Assembly: GCF_014905175.1 (NCBI RefSeq)
Contig: NC_057790.1
Coordinates: forward strand, 10,473,298 to 10,537,297
Source: Aphidius gifuensis
Lineage: Eukaryota; Arthropoda; Insecta; Hymenoptera; Braconidae
DNA: 64,000 nt
Direction: 5' to 3'
Positions 44,710-56,100 of the stretch are shown here, in pieces (positions within the stretch are counted from its first letter, which is position 1; each line of letters begins with the position of its first letter). A program made the translations under genes and the position numbers. A model generated the notes under the pieces. It had not been told where the DNA came from. It saw only the letters and a program-made list of their open reading frames with translations, and did no database searches.

Positions 44710-45605
44710 AATAATATAGAAAATCAAAAATATAATTTTTGTAAAAAACAAACTCGTTAAAGTTGTTCTTTACGTTAGCTTAGTACTACTGTATATACTG
44801 AATTTTTATTCAATTTAACAAAAAAAAATAAAAAATTCAAACAAACGATAATAAATAATTTAGGAGAATTAAAGCTGCCTGTGTTTGAAAAATAAAATCG
44901 AAATAAAAAAAGATCACGTTTTATCCTTATTACACAAACAAACTTTAACGCCGCAGTTTTCTTCACAATTCCGAGATTAGGTTTTTCAGACGAAAACTTT
45001 CCAGCAAAGATGCAATTTGATGATCACCAATCTTACTATTTTGCATATATCTTGTTATTGGATTAACTTTTCAGCTTGTCTTTAGATGAGCTTGATATTA
45101 GATTTTTTGGTATTTGCAGGGTATTTCATATAAATTTTTTTGGAAACGTAAATTATATTTCTGTATTTTTCTGATAACTCCACTTTCTTTTATAGTTAAC
45201 TCAACACTAGTACAGCTGCACTGAGAAAAATATCCTGCGATTTTTACACAGATTATTGTAAAATTTGGGACCGTGGCCGACATCTGCGAAATACACCATA
45301 ATTTTGTGTAATTTTTGCATAAATAAAAAATGATTCTACGTTATCTGATGAATCCCATAAAATTTTCATTGACTATATTGTAAGATTTATTATTTCTAAA
45401 TGAAAACTTATTTCATATGAAAAAATGTAAAGTTTGCATTAAAAAAAAGATAAATTTTGTAATATTTTATTGTTAATTTTACATTTTTTTAAGAGAAATA
45501 CCGATTATTCCGAGAAAATGAAACACCAGAATAATTTGATGAAAAAAAAACATTTATTCAGTGATCTTTTTGATTTACGTCGTTTAAATTTATTTTTTAA
45601 AAATA

Positions 45606-46388
45606 CAAATGTCCAAGGAAAAGCAGTAGCTAAGGAAAAGATGTAGCTAAGGAATTAATGTGACAAAGGAATTATTTCCTTGAAATATAATTTTTTGGCA
45701 ACCTCAATTTTTTAGCCACATTAATTCCTTAGCTACTGCTTTTCCTTGGACATTTATAAAATATGTGAAATGTCCAAGGAAAAGCAGTAGCTAAGGAAAA
45801 GATGTAGCTAAGGAATTAATGTGACTAAGGAATTATTTCCTTGAAACATAATTCTTTGGCAGCCTCAATTCCTTAGCTATTGCTTGTCCTTGGGATTTTT
45901 ATTTATTTTATAAATAAAATACATGTAAATTTATTTTTTAAAGATACAAATTTCTAAGGAAAAGTAGCTAAGGAAAGGTAGCTGAAAAGACTAAGGAATT
46001 ATTTCCTTGAAATATAATTTTTTGGCAACCTCAATTCCTTAGCTACATCTTTTCCTTAGCTACTGCTTTTCCTTGGACATTTTTCATTCATTTTATATAT
46101 AAATTATATTTCAAGGAGATAATTCCTTAGTCACATTAATTCCTTAGCTACATCTTTTCCTTAGCTACTGCTTCTCCTTAGACATTTGTATTTTAAAAAA
46201 ATAAATTTACATGTATTTTATTTATAAAATAAATAAAAAATGTCCAAGGAAAAGCAGTAGCTAAGGAATTAATGTAGCTAAGGAATTGAGGTTGCCAAAG
46301 AATTATGTTTCAAGGAAATAATTCCTTAGTCACATTAATTTCTTAGCTACATCTTTTCCTTAGCTACTGCTTTTCCTTGGACATTTTT
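45606..46388. repeat. Array of five alternating palindromes (TAGCTAAGG family)
   Basis: TGTCCAAGGAAAAGCAGTAG, followed by two or three TAGCTAAGGAA words and their inverses (CCTTAGCTACTGCTTTTCC), forms five hairpin-like modules of about 100-145 bases each, starting near 45,609, 45,770, 45,952, 46,105 and 46,240. The module is the same as the core of the palindromic MITE at 9,872-10,327. Confidence 0.85.
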
Positions 46389-47257
46389 TCTTTATTATTT
46401 ATATAAAATTACATGTTCGTTACTAATTGAAATCATTTGCATCGTGTCAATTACGACTGTCGTGTAAATAAATTTTTTTTTTTGTTTTTCTTTTAGATAA
46501 AACTACGGGGTATTTTGTAATTATACCTTTGTTGACGTTATATGTTTTTTATAAGTACGGGTGCCCCGTAAAAATAAATTCTCTATTTTCAAAAGCTTTT
46601 AAAATTTGTTTGTTGTCATCAAAAAATAAAAGAAGCCGTAAAAGTACGGCGTCCCCTGTAAATATAAATCGGTAACTTAAAAATTCGTCAATGTTTTGCT
46701 AACTTTTTTAGAGTTTTTTTCCGTATTTATAAATTTCTTGATAAACGTTCTATATCTACGGTGTCATACCGGAATATTTGATGATTCATTCACAAATAAT
46801 CTATATACCCTACATAGAATATAAAATAACTCGTGAATACACCGTAAAATATTCAATGCGCAATGAAATAATTCCGTGATAATTTTATATTTTTTACATC
46901 ATATTCCCGTAATTATAAATTCCTGAATTTTTACGGTATTCTTTCGTAAATAGTAGTAACCACATGCAGAAAACTTAGTGTAAATAAATAGTTAAATACG
47001 GAAATGTCAACTTGGCCCACTTCGTAGTGGTTGCCCCGTAGAATTAACAAAAAAATTCTCTCAGTGTAGTCTATATTTATATCACAGTTATTTCTAGTTT
47101 ATTTATTTGTTTTTAATTTTTATACTCCATTCATGTTTTAATTTTTTCTATATGTTTATTTCTTTATTAATTTAATTTATCAATTAAAAATGTATTATTT
47201 TTTATTTGTCGAATGTCATCCTTGATATGGAAGAAAATTTTCCGACTTTTAAGTTTA

Positions 47258-47348
47258 CGCGCGATGGCTTAGGGGATAACGCACTGGCTTTAGGATTATA
47301 GGTTTATATAGGTTTAGGTAGATGTAGGTTCAAATCCCGGTCGGGACA
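47258..47348 (+). mobile_element. tRNA-derived SINE head, copy 2
   Basis: CGCGCGATGGCTTAGGGGAT (A box), GTAGGTTCAAATCCCGG (B box GGTTCAAATCC, 47,328-47,338) and TCGGGACAAG. It is closely related to 10,466-10,557. A run of A's and a poly-T follow. Confidence 0.8.
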
Positions 47349-47964
47349 AGCAAAAACAAAAATAAAACAAACAAAACCCGTTAATATTCTGAATAAAAAA
47401 AAAATCATTTTTTTTTTTTTTTGTTAATTTAAAATCGTTATATATTATTCAAAAACAAAAAAAAATGTAAATTTTACATGATTCGTCGGTAAAACACCAT
47501 TTCTACAAAATAAAGGTAATTTCTACAGTTTAACTTTATAAAACAACATTTCTACAAAAAAAATGTAATTCTCGCAGTTTAACTTTGTAAAACAACACTT
47601 CTACAAGAAGAATGTAAACTATACTCAAAAATACGTGAAACACTCGATTACTAAAAAAAAAATGAATTCTTACAATATTTCAATACGGTCCCAAATTTTA
47701 AATTATTTTCTGTGTAAAAATCGCAGGATATTTTTCTCCATGTGTAATTGAGTTGCTGATGAATAACAATCAATAAATCAATCAATGCAAACGACAACTA
47801 TTCTTGTTTACCTGGGATAGGCATAAAGAAAAGATTTTTTAATTTCTTCATTTTCAATTTAAAATAGGCTATTTTGGAGTTACATCACATATTTGAGTCC
47901 TCTTAAAGAAAAAATTTGTCAGCTGTACCTGATTAATAATCAAAAAAAATTTTTGTCAAATACG

Positions 47965-48340
47965 CCCTGGTAGAAATATTTCTCCGACTTTTCTCCAACT
48001 TTTTTCCAACTTTTCTCCGCCATTTCTCCACCTCTTTACGAAAATGACCCATAGTTGGAGAAATGGCGGACAAATTTCTCCAACCTTTTTCCAGCCAAAA
48101 ATTTACTCCATTTTTTTCCGACTTTTCTCCAACTTTTTTCCGCCATTTCTCCAACCTGAAATTTATTCCAACTTTTTTCCAACTTTTTTCCAACCTACTT
48201 CAACCAAAAATTTACTCCAACTTTTTTTCAACTTCTTTCCAACTTTTCTCCAACCATGGGTCATTTTCGTGAAAAGGTGGAGAAAGTTGGAAAAAAGGCG
48301 GAGAAAGTTGGAAAAAGTTGGAGAAATATTTCTACCAGGG
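47965..48340. mobile_element. MITE of TTTCTCCAAC repeats with CCCTGGTAGAAAT ends
   Basis: The ends are inverted copies (CCCTGGTAGAAATATTTCTCC at 47,965; the inverse ends at 48,340) and a second inner inverted pair CGAAAATGACCCAT(A/G)GTTGG/CCATGGGTCATTTTCG is present. The middle is a polypyrimidine repeat of TTTTTCCAAC(T/C) units. Open stretches through it on both strands are repeat artefacts, not genes. No clear target duplication. Confidence 0.75.
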
Positions 48341-48734
48341 GTGCATACGAAATCTGTTTCCTAATAATTTGACGTTTCTATTAAAAAATTATTTATTCGT
48401 ATTTGATACAATATCGAGTCTTAGATGGAAGTATTGTCGATTATTTTGAATGGACATATCATGAAATTATATTAAGTCTTAGCTGTCTGTCAACCTGATC
48501 TTGGAATTGTGAAAAAAACCGCCGCGTTAAAGTTTGTTTGTGTAATAAGGATAAAACGTGATCTTTTTTTATTTCGATATTATTTTTCAAACACAGGCAG
48601 CTTTAATTCTCCTAAATTATTTATCATCGTTTGTTTGAATTTTTTATTTTTGTTAAAAATTAATATAAAACTTTAAAGAACAACTTTAATGAGTTTGTTT
48701 TTTACAAAAATTATATTTTTGATTTTATATAATT

Positions 48735-48895
48735 GTATATTATATAATTTTATATAAACTATTATATATAATCGTTATATATAAATTTTATATAAATTAT
48801 ATACACGTTTTCGCCCAATAGTATATATAATTGTTATACATAATTATTATATATAATTTTATATAAAAATTATATATTTTTTTTTCGTGTGGGGA
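48735..48895 (-). repeat. ACTATTGGGCG repeat family, copy at 48.8 kb
   Basis: On the minus strand it carries ACTATTGGGCGAAAACGTG inside TATATAA-rich DNA and CCACACGAAAAAAAAATATA, as at 17,330-17,480 and 42,150-42,300. Confidence 0.75.
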
Positions 48896-49298
48896 AATTA
48901 AGTGACATTTGATTAAATTTAAAAGCTAAGTCATTTGATTAAGGGAGTTCGAACAACACTCGATTATCTTTAACTTTTTATTAAATTTTTAGAGTAGGTT
49001 CATGAAATAGTTATCCATCTTATGCCAAAATTTCAGAAGTCTATACCTGCTAGTAAAATAGTTATTAATGTTTAAAGTCAACAACTTTTAACGTGTACGC
49101 TAACATAAAAAACAAAAAATGTTAAGAAAAAAACAACATATCTCGAATTTTCACAGTGTTCTTGTTTTCACACCTAAATAAAAAACTATCTGTATAAAAC
49201 TTTGAAACCTTAGAATAATTGTAGAAAAAAAAAAAATTTTGTGAGCCATCTAGACTAGCAGGTTTATTATGTGTAAACATCTTCGGCGTGTTTCTACG

Positions 49299-50639
49299 AA
49301 AAATTCCTACGAATGCGCAAAGTGGTTAAAAATGAAGTTGAAATATGAAAAAAACGGCTATTTATCGGTTATATGTCGTAAAGTTATTGAAATAACGAAT
49401 TATTCTCAAATTTAATAATGGCAATCAATAGAGATCGTCGGGGAGAAGAAAATGTTCTTAAAAAAATTTCAATATCTCGAATAGTTTTCAAGTTATAATA
49501 TTTTTTAAAATTTCGATATATCGATTTTTTTTTATTTATTCATTTAATAATGGAAGTCGATTAAACTCATCAAGGAGAAAAAAAAATCGAATACAATTTT
49601 TTGATCGCGCGAATAGTTTTCGAATTATCGATATCTTTCTAATGTTAATGATAATTTTTTTCATAATTGATAATATAATAGAGCTAAGTAAAAAAATAAA
49701 GCTAAGTAAAAAATATAGCTAAGTAAAAAATATAGCTAAGTTAAAAATATAGCTAAGTTGAAAATATAGCTGGTAAAATTATGTAGATATTGTGTGTTTG
49801 GCTATAAATATATAGCTAAGTAAAAAAAATAGCTAAGTAAAAAATATAGCTGAGTAAAAGATATAGCTGGTAAAATTATGTAGGTATTGTGTGTTTGGCT
49901 ATAAATATAGCTAAGTAAAAAATATAGCTGAGTAAAAAAAATAGCTAAGCAAAAAATATAGCTAAGTAAAAAATATAGCTAAGTTAAAAATATATAGCTA
50001 AGTAAAAAATATAGCTAAGGAAAAATATAGCTAAGTAAAATTATGTAGATATTGTGTGTTTGACTAGAAATATAGCTAAGTAAAAAATATAGCTGAGTAA
50101 AAAAAATAGCTAAGTAAAAAATATAGCTAAGTAAAAAACCTAGCGACCAAGTAAAAAAAACTTGGATATATTAATTATTTTCGAAAAAAAAATATATATT
50201 CGTGCTTAACAATACGCGACAATCAATAATTAGCAGTTTTTTTGAAAAAAAAAACAAAAATTTCGACTTTTTTTTTTGAGAAAAAAAAATTGTATACATT
50301 TAAAAAAAAATATCGATAATTTGATAACTATTCGAGATATAAAAATTTTTATTGGGCTTTTTTTTTAGCTTGGCGAGTTTTATCGATTGCCTTTATTAAT
50401 ATTAAAAAAAAAAACTTAATATATCGAAATATATAAGTTATTATAACTCGAAAACTATTCGCGATATCGAATTTTTTTTTGTTGACTTTTTTTTTTACTT
50501 GACGAGATTCATTGATGGCCATTATTAAATTCGAGAATTAATCGTTATTTCAATAACTACACGATTTATAACCGATAAATAGCCGTTTTTTCCATATTTC
50601 AACTCCATTTTTAACCACTGCGCATTCGTAGGAATTTTT
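49299..50639. repeat. 1.34-kb palindrome with a minisatellite at its centre
   Basis: The left arm begins AAAAATTCCTACGAATGCGC and includes GGTTAAAAATGAAGTTGAAA and AACGGCTATTTATCGGTTAT; the inverse of all of these is found at 50,545-50,639. The arms extend with decreasing similarity to about 49,640 and 50,200. The centre is the array at 49,677-50,150. It is probably a fold-back element. Confidence 0.8.
49677..50150. repeat. ~17-bp minisatellite, ATAGCTAAGTAAAAAAT
   Basis: About 25 imperfect tandem units of TATAGCTAAGTAAAAAA, in three higher-order blocks each closed by TAAAATTATGTAG(A/G)TATTG and TGTTTGGCTATAAATATA-like spacers. Confidence 0.9.
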
Positions 50640-50944
50640 CCGTATTTTCCCGTAATCGTGAGAAAATTTTCTATAAAACCGAATAAAAACATGTTGTCTC
50701 GGTTATGATAATATCTTCTGAAATTCTTCTGTACAATTACAATAATAATTTTCTCTTTCAAACTAACACATCAATGTCTATTTCTTTTTTTTTGAACATA
50801 AAATTAGTCAATATTATAAATAAATTATTATTGTATAATGATTCAATATTATGTTTCGAATATCGGAAATATTAATTTATATAAACAATAATAATAGGTA
50901 TATTAATCTCGTAAATGAAAATACTTGCATATGCATAAGAGTCA

Positions 50945-51778
50945 AAAAAATTCTTCTCTTCCACCCTAAAATCTTAGTATTCAACAAGACAAACAATTTA
51001 CTATTTTCATTTTAATGCCACGACGCCTTCTGGTTTGCTTGAAATATTGGCCGAAAACGCCGCGGGTGAAAGTGTTTATAAACAGTTTATTTCGAAGACC
51101 TTCTGAAAGATTCATTATAAATTCGGCCCGGCATATGTCTAAAGTTTATTCTTTTTAAATAATCATCTTGAATCAAAATATATTGATTATTTCGAAAGTT
51201 ATGATTTTTTGAAACACCTAACCGAAAACAGCATTCATTCGTTTATAAAAAAATTGAACAAATAACATTGTTTTTTTTCAGTGTTTCAAAAAATCATAAC
51301 TTTTATAATAATCAATATATTTCAATTCAAGATGATTATTTAAAAAGCTTAATTAAAAAGCTTTAGACACTATATCTTATATGCCGAATTTTTAATTTTA
51401 TATGAATGCTCAGAGGTCTTCGAATAAATGAATTATCGTTTGTTTAGGAATAAACGTTTATAAAGTTCTCTACCCACGAAACAGTTGATCAAAAATTTTT
51501 TTTTCAATATGTATTTCAAAGCTTTTTTTTTGAGCTTTCGAATGGTCGTATTACCAAGTCTCTAGCTTAAAAATTGATGAAGTTATGAACAAAAGTATAA
51601 AATAAACACTTTGCTTACATGTATTTTAAATGGAAAATATTCAAAGTCGATGAGCGACATTAAAAAAAAAAAAAAAAAAAAAATTGAAAATAGTAGATTG
51701 TTTGTCTTGTTGAATACTAAGATTTTAGGGGGTGGGAGAGAAGAAAAAAAATTTTTTTTTTTTTTTTTGAAACGGTCT
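50945..51778. repeat. Fold-back repeat family A, copy 2 (both arms)
   Basis: The left arm (about 50,950-51,230), with CCACCCTAAAATCTTAGTAT and CAACAAGACAAAC, and the right arm (51,280-51,778) with the inverse, meet around AAACACTGAAAAAAAACAATG. The right arm is the full-length partner of 600-1,367 and lacks the MITE found there. Confidence 0.8.
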
Positions 51779-52036
51779 AATGTATATATATGTACAATAT
51801 GAACTTTACTTCGCCTAACAAATGCAAGTATAACTAATAAATACAAATAAAATACTTGTATATAAATATATACAACGGCGCATGTATATATATATAATAA
51901 TAAATAAATTAAATATATAAATACGCGCATTTAAATTCATCTATACTACAGAACGGCTGATGGTTACGGTTACCGACCGATTACCATGGCGCTGCAAGGC
52001 GCAATGTAGGCTGAGGGTGCGAACTCACGACACGCA
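51779..52036. other. Short spacer with TATA/ATAC microsatellite
   Basis: TGTATATATA-type dinucleotide runs at about 51,780-51,900, then somewhat GC-richer unique DNA. No gene. Confidence 0.5.
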
Positions 52037-52300
52037 AAAGTTTGCGTTTTTACATGGCTGCCATAATTCTAAACATGGCGCCTCCGTGATTTAATCCACC
52101 CGCTCGACAATGTTTAATTCACACGGCGCGTTTAAATCACTCGAAATTACTATATATTGCCAAAATATCACTAAAAAATGTAGTTGTGTGTAATGTGTGT
52201 GTAGTGTATCTAGTGTTCAAAGCTTGGATCATGGAGCGCCATGTTTAAAATTACGGCAGCCATGTTTAGAATTATGGCAGCCATGTAAAAACGCAAACAG
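52037..52300. repeat. Inverted repeat built on CATGGCTGCCATAATTCTAA
   Basis: GTTTTTACATGGCTGCCATA at about 52,050 is inverted at 52,265-52,295 (TATGGCAGCCATGTAAAAAC), and the inner right part contains a second, slightly changed copy (TACGGCAGCCATGTTTAGAA). The arms flank about 150 unique bases with a TGTGTGTAATGTGTGTG stretch. Confidence 0.75.
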
Positions 52301-52664
52301 AAAATGGATTCCTGCCCAGATCCGTTACCGGATCTGACGTCTAAACTCTATGTTTTTTCCTTTTACTCTAACCCAACCCGCGCCTAAAGATGTTTACACA
52401 TCAAAAATTCAAGTTACCTGCTAGAAAGTTAAACAATCATTATTTAAAAAAAAAAAAAAAGTCAAAGAGTAAAGGAGTGGAGATAACAAAATATGCTTGT
52501 GTGCATATTGATACACACAACCGTATATGTATTGGTGGAAAACAGGACCGTCTACTTAACAAAAAGTGAAGGGTGCCGCATAAAATTTTATAAATTTTTA
52601 CTATAGCATTGAGGTGTCCACTAGGCCACACTTTTTGTTTGTAGTTTTTTCGTTCGTACTTCCT
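52301..52664. other. Unique-looking spacer
   Basis: No gene; one palindromic pair GATCCGTTACCGGATC at 52,319-52,334. Confidence 0.5.
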
Positions 52665-53155
52665 TAAAGGAAAAAATGTAAAAAAAAACAAATGGCAATA
52701 AACAATAAAAATAATATTTTTTTTTTTTTTCTACAGGACTTACTATTTTCACAATGAGAGAATTTATTGAAGTTTTTTTTTTTACCCTAACCAAAGACCC
52801 TAACGAAAAAAAGACCAACCAGCTCATCTGAATAAAACTTTTGACAATTCATACAAATTTCAATTTCAATTTAAAAACAACAATGCAAGTATGCTAGAAT
52901 ACAAGAACTTCATAATTTCATGTCTGTTACGTTAACGCGTGATGGTTCAGGGGGTAACGCACTATAGCTTTAGAAGTATAGGTTTGGATTAGGCAGGGGT
53001 TCGAATCTCGGTTAGTGAAAAAAAAAAAAAAAATAACTTCAATTAATTGTCTCATTGTAAAAATAGTAAGTCCTGAAGTATAAAAAAAATTATTTTTATT
53101 GTTTATTGCTATTTTTTTTTTTTTTTTTTTACATTTTTCTCAATTCTGAAAGAAT
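52665..53155. mobile_element. Inverted-repeat MITE carrying a SINE
   Basis: The arms at about 52,672-52,765 and 53,040-53,150 are inverted copies (AATAAACAATAAAAATAAT and AGGACTTACTATTTTCACAATGAG against CTCATTGTAAAAATAGTAAGTCCT). The region between includes the tRNA-derived SINE head at 52,936. No transposase frame. Confidence 0.7.
52936..53016 (+). mobile_element. tRNA-derived SINE head, copy 3
   Basis: CGCGTGATGGTTCAGGGGGT (A box) and AGGGGTTCGAATCTCGG (B box GGTTCGAATCT at about 52,998), followed by poly-A. About 10 bases shorter than copies 1 and 2 between the boxes. Confidence 0.75.
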
Positions 53156-56100
53156 AGTGTTTGAACGTATAATTTGATTATGTACCGTTGACAATTGACA
53201 TAATGAAATATAATTTCTCAGCTATATACTCAACTATATAGGATCCACGATTTCGAATTTTCTAAAATTCGTAACCTCATCGAACAAACAAAGTAATCTT
53301 CTAAATTAAGATATTGAGTACAAATTTTTTATGAAATTTACTCAATGAATATATTCTAGTAGTGTTAGATCAATATGTCTCGGACAACTCTTGTCAAACA
53401 ATCATTGATTTTACCCTTCTATGTTAGGATGGTGCTTCAACGCTCTTCCGTAAACTCATACATTTCAACAGGTACGGGCATTCACATAAATAAGAACTGA
53501 TAAGAAGTTTTAGGTATCAATGTTAATTGAAACAATCAAATTGTCTTTTTATGATTATCATCGGCAAATGAATCAGAAATTTACGATAATGACAATACTA
53601 ACTTACAATACTTATGTGTTCGTTCATCAAAAAAAGTATAAATATAACTTCATATAAAAGAGAAGAGGTTGTGTAGGAGCTTCTTCAGGAAGGATTGAAC
53701 GTTAAAAAATTCATTTTTATAAATATAATTTCAAAACCTACTAATCTTCTAATACTTTACAACTCATTATTTTTTCATATTCAGTTTTCGTTATTTATAA
53801 TCGATTGTTTTTTATTTTTTACGCTCCTCTTACGATTTATTTTTATTTTGTGGTGAAGAATTGGCTCATGGTTAAGATCGAACTATCTCTACACTGGCTT
53901 CAACGCAACAATTTTATTGTGTATTGTTTCGTTCGTCAAAATTTTCGATACTCTTTTTTGTTTCGTATGACGACGTACGCATGACTTACAGCCCTTTTGC
54001 TTTTTCGTTTTAACGCAAGCGCTCTGTAATAGTATTGCCTAGTATGTATTTGACACTGTAAAGCGCACGCGATAGTCGATTCATTCCAGTCTGCTTCCAG
54101 CAAGGGTTAGCTTTTCACCTTTTTTTATTATTGTACTGTGAGTTGTTTTAAAATTTGTGATTTTTGTGTGCTCTAAGTTGACTTTATAATCAAGTTATTG
54201 CTACGATTTTAGGAAGTTTTACTTCATTTACTTCTTTTGTTCAGTAGAAGCTCAATGTGAAAAAATTCTGATAATGCTCACACACATCTATTAGTTATCT
54301 TTATATAACCCCATGTATTTTCAAGATAAAATGAAGCTTGATAAACTAAAGGTGTTGAATTCAATAAAACTACCAAGAATTTTCAATTTGCTTTTTTTTA
54401 ACTTTTTTTTACGGTTTACTTCAGACAAACATGTTTTCGTCATGCAGCTGATAAAATTCGTCTTCCATATAATTTTTTTCTTCTCATATGAAAAAAGTTT
54501 AGTTTCTTTAAGTTAAAGAAACAAAATCGTTTGTCTTAATTTTTAGTATGTTTTGCTGTATTCAATCTTCGTACGAAAATTTTGTTCTTCGTGACTTAGT
54601 TATGCGTACAATTAGATAGGCGTGTACGTCATGTAAATAACTAAAGTACATTCAAGAACTTAATGTATAAATGAACTACAAAGTATACATGACATAAAGA
54701 AAACGAGATACTTAAAAACATTATTAGCATTGTTTGTATTCATGCAAAAAAAAGTTACGATAGATTACGAAAAGACGACACAAGTTTAGTTTACACACTA
54801 AAAACAAACTTGGAGTTTTACTCAGTAAAATTTTGATGTTAGAAAAAAAGTTGCAAGGAAGTAGTTGAGTCGTACGTGCAGCGTGCTATCCCCCTTTCAC
54901 CGTTGTGCATACACAAAGATAGAAATAAAACTGAAATTAATAAAAGTTCTACAATATTATTAAATCTATAGCATATCCATGTTCTCTTGTAATATAAAAA
55001 CTATTCAAGAAGTGAAGCAGCATCATGACGAAAATCAATAGTTGTTGTTAACGTATAGACAAATTAATATAAATGCCTAGGCTATACTTATTACTGTACT
55101 TATAAAATCATGAAAAACGAAAGGAAACATTGTCATGTATGTTAAAATATCGTTGATTATAGAGAAAAAGGAATATAAAAAGTATACGCAATACATGCAC
55201 ACATTATTATACGGTTCACAATACCCGTATATAGCTAAAAAACGACGTTGAGGAGAAAACACAACATAATAGAAAGCGTATTGATTGATTAAAGACTAAA
55301 GAATAATAATTGGCCGTATAAAGGCTAAGACTATAAAAGACCATGATAAGTTCAGTAACAGAAAAAAGAATATTAAGTGAACATATGACGATGTATTGAT
55401 TTAAAAACAGATGAACGAACAGATTCATACATAACAATATGCCATAGATATTGACTGTATATCAATAGGTTGAGGAATTTAATAAAAAAAGAGTAAAAGT
55501 TACTGATACAATTTCAATGTTGATACTTGTAATTGTAATTAAGACATCCTAGCTTCTATCTCTGTCGTATGCATTATATTTAGCCCAGTTTTCATATTAA
55601 CAAATGCAGGTAAATTGACCTTAAAATATATACGAATATAATAGAAAGAGCAAATCAGATCAATGCGAGTAATTCAACATTCGAAAAGCATGTATAAAAA
55701 ACTATCCAGAGGATAATTGATGTTCTTTATAGAAAAGTTACAATAAACTTATTAGGGAAAAAATATGAGTACAAACAAGTGCTTAATTTCAACTCGTTAT
55801 TGAATAAAAATAATATAATAACAGTATCCAGACTAGAATTGAAGTTAATAACTATAAATGTTGAATAATGCAACCGCAACTCTCAAATGAAGAATAAAAA
55901 ATAGATTCTATAAGTCATAAAGAAAAAAATAGCATTTCAGATCCAATTTTAATAAGACCATATGAATAATAAAAATACTGTATTTGTAGTTGATATTCCT
56001 TTACGTGGTTGTCGCAAAATGTATAAAAAGTTGCGGATTTACAAGTCCTTTATTTAACTTGTAGTCCTACTCCTTGATTTATCTGAGCAGACTACTGAAT

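Larger units (their letters stand above)
45219..47744. mobile_element. 2.5-kb non-autonomous element with CACTGAGAAAAATATCC ends
   Basis: The left end CACTGAGAAAAATATCCTGC continues into TTTTTACACAGATTATTG and GGGACCG; the inverse (CGGTCCC, TCTGTGTAAAAATCGC, AGGATATTTTTCTCC) lies at 47,686-47,740, so the inverted repeats are about 55 bases. The interior contains the TAGCTAAGG palindrome array and a SINE. No target duplication is obvious. Confidence 0.65.
44710..48725. repeat. ~4-kb region bounded by inverted repeats
   Basis: The left arm 44,710-44,975 (with AAAAAGATCACGTTTTATCC and AAAGCTGCCTGTGTTTGAAA) is inverted at 48,505-48,725; the right arm has a deletion of roughly 45 bases. The interior holds a TIR-bounded element (45,219-47,744) and a small MITE (47,965-48,340). 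No transposase frame. Confidence 0.7.

Noticed and set aside
45606..46388. CRISPR array
   Set aside because: Units alternate in orientation, are imperfect palindromes without unique spacers, and the genome is eukaryotic.
48044..48364. Open stretches of about 100 codons on both strands rich in Phe/Ser/Pro or Lys/Glu
   Set aside because: They lie wholly in the TTTTTCCAAC repeat of a MITE; openness on both strands follows from the repeat composition.
51583..51930. Minus-strand 115-codon frame with Lys and Phe runs
   Set aside because: It crosses poly-A/poly-T tracts of the fold-back repeat; low complexity, no family.
53930..54140. Promoter and first exon of the receptor
   Set aside because: Composition is suggestive, but no TATA box, clear initiator or donor-acceptor pair could be supported, so it is not listed as a promoter.
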